A stretch of DNA of 63,669 bases, taken from contig SFRL01000017.1 in assembly GCA_004562765.1 (NCBI GenBank), positions 1-63,669 of the forward strand, written 5' to 3'. The notes below the pieces were generated by a model. It worked only from the letters and a program-made list of their open reading frames with translations. It was not told the origin of the DNA and did not search any database. Source of the stretch: a bacterium (lineage in GTDB: Bacteria > Bacillota > Clostridia > Lachnospirales > Lachnospiraceae). This document shows positions 40,791-49,330 of the stretch, one piece after another. The translations under genes were made by a program, and so were the position numbers. How positions within the stretch are numbered: the stretch's first letter is position 1; every line of letters starts with the position of its first letter.

Positions 40791-42803
40791 CTACACATCC
40801 AGCACTGTTCCCACCAGCGTCTCACGGTTTTTATCAAATACGATCACATTTCCGTAGCCCAGACATCCATCCACCTCTATGAGATCTGTCGGCGAATTGA
40901 CCTCCTCGTGGCAGATGCTGATCACATACTGCGCACCTGTTGCGCCAACCGTCAACCGCAGTGCCTCCGCTTGCCGGTCTTCGTAGGTAATGCGTTTCAG
41001 TGCGGAGATCACAGGCACTTTTTCTGTCTGTACATCCAGCGCTTCCTTGCTGATGACCGTGATCATGGATACAAACCCGTCTCCACTGGCATTTGCTACC
41101 AGCATATCATTTTCCTCAGCAAAATTATAGTACCGTGCCAGACGCGATCTGCCCTGCTCCACGCGCACCTGTTCACTCACAAACGCAAAGCGCGCTTTTG
41201 TCTTCGATCCTTCATAGATAAATTGCCGTTCTCCCGCCTGACGTACCGTTCCCTCCGGATTAAAATGAAAATACTGCTCATAGCTGTGAGCATCGCCGGT
41301 ATACATTTCATCCACCAGCACGTAGATCTCCTGTGCCAGCGCGATCACCTTCCGTCGGATGAACACGCTGCCCTTCTGATCCATATAGCCGAGGTTTCCG
41401 GCTTCGATGTATTCCATATTTCCGACTTTTTTGTAATGGGGTTTCACCGCGGCAGCCAGCTTACTGCACTCCCAGGAATCCTTGTACACATAGAAGGGCT
41501 TTCCGTCCACGGTCACTGTGTTGTGGCTGGAAGGATCTTTGAACTGTCTGCGGTCCTCTCCGTTCACATAGGTAAAACGCCCCGCATCCATCAGCACATC
41601 CTCACCGTCCATCACCAGATCAATGTGCAATTTGTCTCCATGGCTGTGTCCCGCGCCAAGTGTTCCGCACATGAGGTGAAACATATCACTGTCCGGATTC
41701 CAGCCGCTTCGCAGCACCACATGACCGCTGTCAGGCATGCAGACAGATGTGTACTGCGGATCCTTCCGCTCCAGCTTTTTATATTCCTCATTTGCTGTCA
41801 GCCCCAGATCCCAGATACTTCCATAGTCCAGTTCCTTCACGGAAGCGGGCTTTAACTGTCCGTCCATAAACAGATATGCCGCCTCGCTCATGCGGTCGGA
41901 CACATCCACATCATCGCTGTCGCCCATCATCAGCTCATGATCATTCGGACGCGCGAGCTTTCGGTTTGCCTGCGCCATCCGCTCTAAGCGCACCAACAGC
42001 GCCGGCGGCACCTCCAGACCGTTTCTCCTGCACAGGATGACCACATCCTGAAAACAGTGAAACACCTCATTGTGGTACATCGGGGACTGCTCCCAGTGCA
42101 TGCCGTCCTCCATGATCTGCATCCGTGCCTGTGCCTCTAAATGTTCCAGTGCCACCTTTGCGTAACCCCGCGTTTTTTCGCTCTGGGGCAGCATCAGCGC
42201 AATGTCAAAAAGCCCGTGATTTTCAATCACGCCCCAGTTAGACATATAGCGGTAGGGCGAATCACAGGAAATGATATAATCCGCATGAACGATCATGTTG
42301 TCATAAAACCGGTCTAAAAACGCTTCCGTCACAGCCGGGCTGTCCTTGAAATAGCGAAGTGCTTTGTTCCAGTACTCCCCGCGGAAGCCTGCCTCCAGCG
42401 AGCGCCACGGACCTTGTTTATCTTCCTCCGTCAATGGCACACGTGCCATCCAGTCATCCGCCAGTTCCACGAAACATCTCGCGTATTTCTCGTCGCCGGT
42501 AAACTGATATGCCTGCCCCAGCGTGATAAAAAAACGATGCCGGTTGAAGGCCCAGACAAACTCCTGATCTCCCGCCGGATTGATGTGCCAATCCACCAGA
42601 TCATCAAAATGGATTGGCACAAAGGTCCGCTCCAAATCCCACTTTAGATTAAACAAAAATGTTTTCTCACAGATATTGTCGGCGCTGGCGATCAGGTCAG
42701 ACACATCCTCCGGCCAGCGCTCTCTGCAATACTGTGCGATCGCTTTTGCATCGTCCATAAAATAGCACGTATCCGGACGATCAAAAAATACTTCCTTCTT
42801 CAT
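40791..42803 (-). CDS. Heparinase II/III-family polysaccharide lyase, cytoplasmic
   Basis: A 670-residue protein. The N-terminal alpha-toroid (about 20-340) has the lyase residues NW...IENHGLFD (N189, N195, H196) and WEQSPMYHNE (Y243). The C-terminal Hepar_II_III beta-sandwich begins near 355 with DSGHVVLRSGWN and carries GAGHSHGDKLHIDL (H386, H388). Such lyases cleave uronic-acid-containing chains by beta-elimination, producing the unsaturated uronates used by GH88. Exact substrate unknown. I placed the start at 42803, with AAGGA 8 nt upstream, after the GH88 stop. No signal peptide. Confidence 0.88.
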   Translation of the reverse strand: MKKEVFFDRPDTCYFMDDAKAIAQYCRERWPEDVSDLIASADNICEKTFLFNLKWDLERTFVPIHFDDLVDWHINPAGDQEFVWAFNRHRFFITLGQAYQFTGDEKYARCFVELADDWMARVPLTEEDKQGPWRSLEAGFRGEYWNKALRYFKDSPAVTEAFLDRFYDNMIVHADYIISCDSPYRYMSNWGVIENHGLFDIALMLPQSEKTRGYAKVALEHLEAQARMQIMEDGMHWEQSPMYHNEVFHCFQDVVILCRRNGLEVPPALLVRLERMAQANRKLARPNDHELMMGDSDDVDVSDRMSEAAYLFMDGQLKPASVKELDYGSIWDLGLTANEEYKKLERKDPQYTSVCMPDSGHVVLRSGWNPDSDMFHLMCGTLGAGHSHGDKLHIDLVMDGEDVLMDAGRFTYVNGEDRRQFKDPSSHNTVTVDGKPFYVYKDSWECSKLAAAVKPHYKKVGNMEYIEAGNLGYMDQKGSVFIRRKVIALAQEIYVLVDEMYTGDAHSYEQYFHFNPEGTVRQAGERQFIYEGSKTKARFAFVSEQVRVEQGRSRLARYYNFAEENDMLVANASGDGFVSMITVISKEALDVQTEKVPVISALKRITYEDRQAEALRLTVGATGAQYVISICHEEVNSPTDLIEVDGCLGYGNVIVFDKNRETLVGTVLDV

Positions 42804-42817
42804 ACTATTAATCCTTT

Positions 42818-44008
42818 TTACCAGTATTCGTTCCAGTCTGTATACAGGCGCATGAGCGCCTCCATGTAAAAATAATCTCCCCACGAATTACACTCATCCA
42901 CACCGTAGTGATTGCAGGTGTTATAGGGTGAATGATTGGAGTAAGTGCTGTGGAGAACCAGTCCGTTCGAGCTCTTGCTGTCTTTCACTGCGTAATTGTC
43001 GCAGACTGATTTCAACAGCTTCTTCGCCAGCGATATGTAATAGGCGGCATCATCCGCCTCCAGATATCTGCTCATCTCCAGCATACCACATACTGCAATG
43101 GATGCGGAAGAGGAATCTCTCGGCTGGTCGTCGCCATCGGTAAACTCCAGATCCCAGAACGGTACGAGATCCTTCGGCAGATGCTCCAGAAAATATTCTG
43201 TCACCTTTTTAAAGATCTCTATATACTCCGTTCTTCCGGTGTACCGATATGCAAGCGCCATGCCGTAAATGCCCCACGCCTGTCCTCTCGCCCACGCGGA
43301 ACCGTCGCGATAACCCTGACAGGTGGCGCCGTGATCCGGTGCTCCCGTCTCGGGATCAAAGAAAAACGTGTGCCACGTCGAATAGTCCTCGCGGATCACG
43401 TTTGCGACAGCTGTATGGATATGCTTTTCGGCGATCGTGCGGTATTTTTCATCACCGGTCTCCTCGCTCGCCCAGTATAGCAGCGGCAGATTGAGCAGAC
43501 AGTCAATGATCAGGCGGTAATTGTCCGCGCCGTCCATCGGTCCCCATGCCTGTAAAAATTCACCTACCGGATGATATCTCGTCAACAGCTGATCGGCTGC
43601 CAGAATGGCAGCCTCTCTCGCTTTTTTATCTCCGGTCAGTTTATATGCCGCCACACAGGAGGGCGAATATAAAAATCCCATGTCATGATGATCCACTTCG
43701 ATCTTTTTTGTGATCCTCTCATAAAAAGAATCCACATGCACCATGCCGGTGTGTCGAAGCTTCTCTGCATCTGCATCTTTCTTTTTTGCAAGTGCATATT
43801 CGTATGCCAGCCAGACCTCTCCGGTCCAGAAGCCCGTCGTCCAGTAATTGTTATCGATCGGCTCATAAAAACCGTTCTCGCTGTACGCCTTCTGAAACTT
43901 ATCGGTAAACTGAGGCAGATCGTTTAAGATCTGCGACTCTCCAAAATCCAAAGCCGCCTCGATCTGTGCCCCGGAGATCTCCTCATAGGTATCAAATGAA
44001 AGTGACAT
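42818..44008 (-). CDS. ugl: Unsaturated glucuronyl hydrolase, GH88
   Basis: A 396-residue alpha/alpha-barrel enzyme that hydrates and removes the 4,5-unsaturated uronate left by polysaccharide lyases. Conserved motifs are YWTTGFWTGE (55-64), HHDMGFLYSPS with D109, and GADNYRLIIDCLLNLPLL with D169, matching the two key aspartates of the family; GSAWARGQAWGIYG is also typical. Cytoplasmic. AGGAGG precedes the ATG by 8 nt. Directly upstream of the lyase gene, it defines the locus as uronic-acid specific. Confidence 0.93.
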   Translation of the reverse strand: MSLSFDTYEEISGAQIEAALDFGESQILNDLPQFTDKFQKAYSENGFYEPIDNNYWTTGFWTGEVWLAYEYALAKKKDADAEKLRHTGMVHVDSFYERITKKIEVDHHDMGFLYSPSCVAAYKLTGDKKAREAAILAADQLLTRYHPVGEFLQAWGPMDGADNYRLIIDCLLNLPLLYWASEETGDEKYRTIAEKHIHTAVANVIREDYSTWHTFFFDPETGAPDHGATCQGYRDGSAWARGQAWGIYGMALAYRYTGRTEYIEIFKKVTEYFLEHLPKDLVPFWDLEFTDGDDQPRDSSSASIAVCGMLEMSRYLEADDAAYYISLAKKLLKSVCDNYAVKDSKSSNGLVLHSTYSNHSPYNTCNHYGVDECNSWGDYFYMEALMRLYTDWNEYW

Positions 44009-44020
44009 CTGTGTTTCCTC

Positions 44021-44860
44021 CTAGCCCTTCACACCGGTATTTGCAACGCCCTCTACAAAATATTTCTGCAGGCAGAGGAACACGATCAGCACAGGGATCA
44101 AAGACAATACCGAACCTGCCATGATCAGACCGTACTCAGAGGAATACTGTCCAATGAACATTTTCAGTCCAAGCTGGATCGTCTTCTTTTGCTCTGTCTT
44201 CAGGTAGATCAGGGGTCCTAAGTAGTCGTTCCACGTATTTACGAACGTGAAGATCGTAAGTGTCGAGATCGCCGGCTTCGACAACGGCAGCATGATCTTT
44301 GCATAGATACCGTATTCACTCATACCGTCAATGCGCGCCGCCTCACACAGGGAATCCGGGATTCCCATATAGAACTGCCGCATCAGGAATACGCCGAATG
44401 CGGAAAACGCCTGCAGACAGATCATCGCCAACAGCTTGTCGTTTAATCCGAAACCGCGCATCATGATAAACTGCGGTACCATGTATACCTGCCAGGGCAT
44501 TGCGATCGTTGCAATATATGCCATAAACAGCAGGTTCTTATGTTTGAACTCCAGCTTTGCAAAGGAATATGCTGCAAAGCTGCTGGTCAAAAGCTGCAGG
44601 ATCGTAACGACGATCGTCAAAAATACTGTATTTTTTACAAAGGTCGCGAAGGGGATCTTTGTCCAGATATCCACATAGTTTGACCATCTGGGGTTTTCAG
44701 GGATCCAAACAAAAGGATTCATCTGGAACACTTCGCGGTCCGTCTTGATGGAAGCTGACAACATCCACAGGAACGGGATCAGCATGGCTGCTGCAATGAT
44801 AATGAGGATCAGATAGATAAAGAATTTACCGACCCGTTTTTTTCCACTCGCTGAATGCAT
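44021..44860 (-). CDS. Carbohydrate ABC transporter permease (MalG type)
   Basis: A 279-residue CUT1-family inner-membrane permease with six predicted helices. The EAA loop that touches the ATPase is EAARIDGMSEYGIYAKIMLPLSKPAI. The C-terminus ends with the typical GVANTGVKG. It follows the MalF-type permease by 18 nt. Confidence 0.93.
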   Translation of the reverse strand: MHSASGKKRVGKFFIYLILIIIAAAMLIPFLWMLSASIKTDREVFQMNPFVWIPENPRWSNYVDIWTKIPFATFVKNTVFLTIVVTILQLLTSSFAAYSFAKLEFKHKNLLFMAYIATIAMPWQVYMVPQFIMMRGFGLNDKLLAMICLQAFSAFGVFLMRQFYMGIPDSLCEAARIDGMSEYGIYAKIMLPLSKPAISTLTIFTFVNTWNDYLGPLIYLKTEQKKTIQLGLKMFIGQYSSEYGLIMAGSVLSLIPVLIVFLCLQKYFVEGVANTGVKG

Positions 44861-44878
44861 GATATTCTCGCTCCTTTC

Positions 44879-45835
44879 CTATGAATTTGAGAACTTGGAC
44901 TCGCCCTTGAACTGGATCAGCGTCACGATCAGTACCAGAGCAAACAGTACCATCGCGATGGCGCTGGAGTAGCCGAGCTTCCAATAGTTAAATGCGTTCT
45001 GATAAATATAGTAAACAAGTACCGTTGCTGAGTTGGACAGTTTTCCGTCACCGCCTCCGGCCAGCATCACAACGATGTCATATACCTTAAAGCAGTTGAT
45101 CGTCAGCATGACGATGACAAAGAAGGTCGTCGGGCGAAGCTGCGGCCATGTCACATAACAGAATTTCTGCCAGGTATTCGCACCGTCCAGACTGGCTGCC
45201 TCATACAGCTCAGAGGATATACCCTGTAAGCCTGCCAGATAGATGACCATGTAGTAGCCCATGTATTTCCACACACTGAATAAGATCAGCGTGAACATGA
45301 TCAGACCGCCGCCGAACCAGTTGGGCAGATCCTCGTTTGCCACTTTAAATACATAGTAAAGGATCGCATTGACCGGTCCTTTTTTCGGGTGGAAGATCAT
45401 GGACCATACGGCTGTGATCGCCACCAGTGATGCCACATAAGGGAAAAAGGAAACGGTGCGGAAAAATCCGCGGAACCGAACCTTCTGATTCAGCACGATC
45501 GCCAGTGCCAGCGATGCGATCATCGTCAGCGGAACCGTACCGACACAGTAGATGATTGTATTTTTCAAAGCGGCACGGAAAAATGTATCATCCTTTAATG
45601 CCGCAAAATTTGCCAGACCCACAAACTTCATCGGGTTATTTCCATCCCACTCCATAAATGCCAGGATAAACGCAAAAATAATGGGAATCAGTGTAAACAC
45701 GGCAAATCCGATAAAGTTCGGCGCGATGAACGAATATGCGATCGCGTTGCGCTTACGCTCACGGCGCTTTTTGTTTTTTGCCCTCTGCTCAGGCGTGACT
45801 GTCTGTAATGCTGCAGTGCTCTCCGTCGTTTGCAT
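44879..45835 (-). CDS. Carbohydrate ABC transporter permease (MalF/UgpA type)
   Basis: A 318-residue CUT1 permease with six helices and a basic cytoplasmic N-terminus (KNKKRRERKRN). The EAA loop is EAASLDGANTWQKFCYVTWPQLRPT. No ATP-binding subunit gene is nearby; CUT1 systems in Firmicutes commonly share an MsmK-type ATPase. Confidence 0.93.
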   Translation of the reverse strand: MQTTESTAALQTVTPEQRAKNKKRRERKRNAIAYSFIAPNFIGFAVFTLIPIIFAFILAFMEWDGNNPMKFVGLANFAALKDDTFFRAALKNTIIYCVGTVPLTMIASLALAIVLNQKVRFRGFFRTVSFFPYVASLVAITAVWSMIFHPKKGPVNAILYYVFKVANEDLPNWFGGGLIMFTLILFSVWKYMGYYMVIYLAGLQGISSELYEAASLDGANTWQKFCYVTWPQLRPTTFFVIVMLTINCFKVYDIVVMLAGGGDGKLSNSATVLVYYIYQNAFNYWKLGYSSAIAMVLFALVLIVTLIQFKGESKFSNS

Positions 45836-45867
45836 CCCTCTTACTCCTCTCTTTTACAGCTGTTCAT

Positions 45868-45903
45868 GGAAAAGGGGCTGACTCCTTGCCAGCCCCCTTC
45901 CTG
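45868..45903 (-). terminator. Attenuator-like hairpin between binding-protein and permease genes
   Basis: On the minus strand the stem GGAAGGGGGCTG / CAGCCCCTTTTCC with a 9 nt loop lies in the 103 nt gap. It lacks a long T-run, so it may act as partial terminator or as an mRNA end stabiliser, giving more binding protein than permease. Confidence 0.6.
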
Positions 45904-45938
45904 TTTTCATCAACTTTTAACTAACTATTTTAAGGATC

Positions 45939-47318
45939 TTAGTTTAAGATTTTTCCAACTTCCTCATTCATGCTTGCGATACCTTCATCGATCGTTACCT
46001 CACGGTTCATGATCGCGGTGTGATAGGTGTCTAAGATGCTGTTGATCTCAGATACGTTCTCAGCATAAGGAACTTCCAGATACAGGTTTGATACGTTCAA
46101 TGCTTCCTTGCTTGCCTCGTCTGTCGGGAATCCCTCTAAGGAAGTGATCACATTCAGTGCCTCGTCTGTCATGATTGCAGGGAAGTTACCGGTCTTAGCC
46201 ATTACCAATGCGCCCTCAGCACCGGATACGAAGTTTACGAAATCCCATGCTGCGTCTTTCTGATCAGAAGCGCTTGTCACAGAGATACCTGTGATGGTAC
46301 CGAGTGTAGAACCTGCCTCAACACCTTCTGCATGAGGATATTTTACCATTCCCCAGTTACCGCAAAAGCTTGCATCATACTCGCCGCTTGCGATGTTGCT
46401 CATCAGTGTGGAGATGAACCATGATCCCATGTTCAGCATTGCAGTGTCGCCATTTGAGAATGCTGCGGAGTAGTGCAGACCCTCTGTGCTTAAGGTTACA
46501 TAGTCGCGGCAGATGCCGTCATCTTCCTGTGCGAGAACCATCTCGTAATAAGGCTTGAAATAATCATAATTGCCATCTAAGATAGAGTGCTTTCCATCAA
46601 GTACACCAAATAACTGTACGGCTGATCTCCATGTATGATAATGAGATCCGTAAACCTGAGAACCGAACTCATCAGAAGCAACCTTACGTGCCAGTGCATC
46701 GTACTCTTCAAATGTCATATCATTTGTCGGATAATCAACGCCTGCTGCATCGAAGAGATCCTTATTGTAGAATACTACCCAGAAATCGTTACGGAACGGC
46801 AGCTCGTATAACTCACCGTCTACGGTTACCTGATCGGTAGCTCCGCCGTACTGGCTTAAGTCAATGCCTGCGCTCTCGATGTAGGAATTTAACGGCTCCA
46901 GTGTATTCTTCTGTACTAAAGTCGCATATCCGGGAACATCCTTGATCGTTACCAGATCGAAGTCTGTGCCGCTTCCGGACAACTCGGTTGCAAGTACGGT
47001 CATATAATCCTGTGATCCGAGATCGACCATCTCGATGGTCACGTTCGGATTCTTCTTCTCATACTCATCCTTCAAGGCATTCCAGTAAGGAGTAGTATCC
47101 TGATCCCAGATCGCCCACTTCAATGTGATATTCTCGTCCGCTGCCGGAGCTTCCTCTGCAGTATCTGCCGGCTCCTCTGCCTCGGGCTCTGCCTCTGCAT
47201 CAGCAGCGGTGTCATCCGCAGGTGCCTCGGTCTGTGCGTCACTCTTGCTTCCGCATCCAACCAGCATAGATGCTGTCATTGCTCCAACTAACAAGATGCT
47301 TAAAACTTTTCTTTTCAT
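45939..47318 (-). CDS. Sugar ABC transporter substrate-binding lipoprotein
   Basis: A 459-residue extracellular solute-binding protein, family 1. The signal peptide MKRKVLSILLVGAMTASMLVGCGS ends in a lipobox with Cys22 for lipid anchoring. An acidic linker rich in Ala, Glu, Asp and Pro (27-62) precedes the fold, which starts ITLKWAIWDQDTTPYW. The family signature GEVYELPF-type stretch is GELYELPFRNDFWVVFYNKDLFDAAG. First gene of the operon. The bound sugar is not readable; neighbours suggest uronic-acid oligosaccharides. Confidence 0.93.
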   Translation of the reverse strand: MKRKVLSILLVGAMTASMLVGCGSKSDAQTEAPADDTAADAEAEPEAEEPADTAEEAPAADENITLKWAIWDQDTTPYWNALKDEYEKKNPNVTIEMVDLGSQDYMTVLATELSGSGTDFDLVTIKDVPGYATLVQKNTLEPLNSYIESAGIDLSQYGGATDQVTVDGELYELPFRNDFWVVFYNKDLFDAAGVDYPTNDMTFEEYDALARKVASDEFGSQVYGSHYHTWRSAVQLFGVLDGKHSILDGNYDYFKPYYEMVLAQEDDGICRDYVTLSTEGLHYSAAFSNGDTAMLNMGSWFISTLMSNIASGEYDASFCGNWGMVKYPHAEGVEAGSTLGTITGISVTSASDQKDAAWDFVNFVSGAEGALVMAKTGNFPAIMTDEALNVITSLEGFPTDEASKEALNVSNLYLEVPYAENVSEINSILDTYHTAIMNREVTIDEGIASMNEEVGKILN

Positions 47319-47345
47319 TTTTCTTTTCCTCCCTCAACATTTTTC

Positions 47346-47385
47346 AGTTCGATCTGAACTTTTTTGTATGAACAAAGTATAACTT
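47346..47385 (-). promoter_or_regulatory. Putative promoter -10 and dyad upstream of the binding-protein gene
   Basis: TATACT on the minus strand (about 47376-47382) has a weak TTGTTT -35. A dyad AGTTC-GATCT-GAACT (47346-47360) lies just downstream in the leader and could be a regulator site. The divergent kinase gene starts at 47513. Confidence 0.4.
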
Positions 47386-47512
47386 TTTCCATCCCCAAAA
47401 CAAATGGCAGATTTTTCTATTTTTTGCAATATTTTCATTCGGCTCATAAAAAAGATGCATTTTTTTCTAAAAAGATGTAAAATTTTATTATCCGGTCACA
47501 AAGGAGTTTGTT

Positions 47513-49330
47513 ATGCATAAATCCATCAAGAAAAAAATATTGTTTATATCCGTTTCCTTTTCGCTGGTCATGGGACTGCTGGTAGCAGGCATCAGCTACA
47601 GCATGTTTTATCACTATAACAAAAACAATCTCACCCACAGCACGGAGCTGAACGTACAGCACATCACAGACGCCATCAATGCGGAGACGGACAACCTTGA
47701 ATCACTCGTCCGCTGGTGTCAGATCAATGCCAGACTGCTGCCCTATCAGCTCTACGGGGATAACTCCGGTAATTCCAGACGTACCCTGTACGACCGTCTG
47801 AACGACCAGTACAGCAGCGTGGATTCCACCAGCTACATCCAGCGTCTGGTGGTGAGCAATTTCAGCGATTATTATATTCAGATCGTTCAGGCTTCCTATT
47901 CAACAACCGTCGATGTACCTGCAGTCATTATGAATCAGGATTATTTTCAGACCGCATTGGAATCCCGCGAGTGGGATCTCTCCATGGGTTTTGTGGACGA
48001 TCCGCTCATGCGCGGATCAAAGCCGGTGTTGCCGGTGATTCGCCCGATCTATCATCCCTACAATTCCACCGTGCTGGGATGGCTGCTTCTGGAGCTGCAG
48101 CCTTCCATCTTCTGTGACGCGCTGGAATCCTATGCCATCGAATCGGACAGCAGCTTTTTCGTCACGATCGCCGACAAAGTCTACGCTTATGAAAACGGTT
48201 CGCTGCAGCTTCTGGAGGAGGTACCCTGGGATGCAAGCGCTGCGCAGCGGGAGCTTTTATATGCCGACACGACGATCTCCGATTCCACGATAGACGGACA
48301 TACGCGATACGTGACACGCCCTTTGAATCTGAACGGCTGCTACATCACACAGAGCATCCCATCGGGCAATTCGATCGTACAGTTCAGTTCCTTTTTATAT
48401 GTGATCCTTTTCATCGCGCTGCTGGTGATCTTTGCGGGACTTGCCTACACGCTGTATTTAAATCACATGGTAAACCGCCCGATCGAGCGTATCTTATCCC
48501 GGATCAAAAAGGTATCCGCCGGCGATTTCAGTGCAGATCCCGGTATTGAATGGGACAACGAATTCGGCGATATCGGCAGAGGCATCAATGAGCTTTCCGG
48601 AAGTGTCAAAAACCTGATCGACACCCGTATTGAAATTGAAAACGAAAAGCGGGAATATGAGTACCGGATGCTGCAGAGCCAGATCAATCCCCACTTTCTG
48701 TACAATACGTTGAACTCCATTAAATGGATGGCGTCCATCCAGAACGCCACCGGCATCCCGGAGATGACAACGGCACTGTCCCGATTATTAAAGAGCATTG
48801 CAAAAGACAGTCGCCAGCGTGTACCGGTCCGGGAAGAGCTCGCTTTTCTGGACGACTACTACACGATCCAGAAATACCGCTACGGAGGCAGTATCACCAT
48901 GGAGGTCAGCGTGGAGGAGGAATCGTTAAAGCAAAATGAGATTCTACGTTTTACGCTACAGCCCATCGTGGAAAATGCCATTTTCCACGGCATCGAGCCC
49001 AAAGGGGCTGCCGGTCAGATCACGATCCGCGTGTACCGGAATGCACCGGGCGATGTCTGCATCGACATCACCGACAATGGTGTAGGAATGGATGAAACGA
49101 CGATCGCCGGACTTTTGACGGACGAAAAGAAAAATACCTCAAATTTCTTTAAGGATATCGGTATTTCCAATGTACATAAACGATTGCAGTATGAATACGG
49201 TGAGCACTATGGTCTTTCCTTCATCAGCGAAGTCGGAACGTTTACAACTGCCACCGTCACGCTTCCGGACAAAATCTGTGAAAATGCCCCGGAGCAGCCA
49301 ACTATGACAGGAGGAAAGAAAGATGTATAA
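47513..49330 (+). CDS. Sensor histidine kinase, YesM type
   Basis: A 605-residue membrane kinase. TM1 is about 8-32 (ILFISVSFSLVMGLLVAGISYSMFY), followed by an extracellular sensor of about 260 residues, TM2 near 297-320 (FLYVILFIALLVIFAGLAYTLYL), HAMP, then the His_kinase domain with QSQINPHFLYNTLNSIKWMA (phosphorylated His about 394). The HATPase_c domain has PIVENAIFHGIEP and DITDNGVGMD. YesM kinases sense extracellular sugars; the position suggests the imported uronic-acid glycan. AAGGAG lies 7 nt ahead of the start. Confidence 0.94.
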   Translation: MHKSIKKKILFISVSFSLVMGLLVAGISYSMFYHYNKNNLTHSTELNVQHITDAINAETDNLESLVRWCQINARLLPYQLYGDNSGNSRRTLYDRLNDQYSSVDSTSYIQRLVVSNFSDYYIQIVQASYSTTVDVPAVIMNQDYFQTALESREWDLSMGFVDDPLMRGSKPVLPVIRPIYHPYNSTVLGWLLLELQPSIFCDALESYAIESDSSFFVTIADKVYAYENGSLQLLEEVPWDASAAQRELLYADTTISDSTIDGHTRYVTRPLNLNGCYITQSIPSGNSIVQFSSFLYVILFIALLVIFAGLAYTLYLNHMVNRPIERILSRIKKVSAGDFSADPGIEWDNEFGDIGRGINELSGSVKNLIDTRIEIENEKREYEYRMLQSQINPHFLYNTLNSIKWMASIQNATGIPEMTTALSRLLKSIAKDSRQRVPVREELAFLDDYYTIQKYRYGGSITMEVSVEEESLKQNEILRFTLQPIVENAIFHGIEPKGAAGQITIRVYRNAPGDVCIDITDNGVGMDETTIAGLLTDEKKNTSNFFKDIGISNVHKRLQYEYGEHYGLSFISEVGTFTTATVTLPDKICENAPEQPTMTGGKKDV

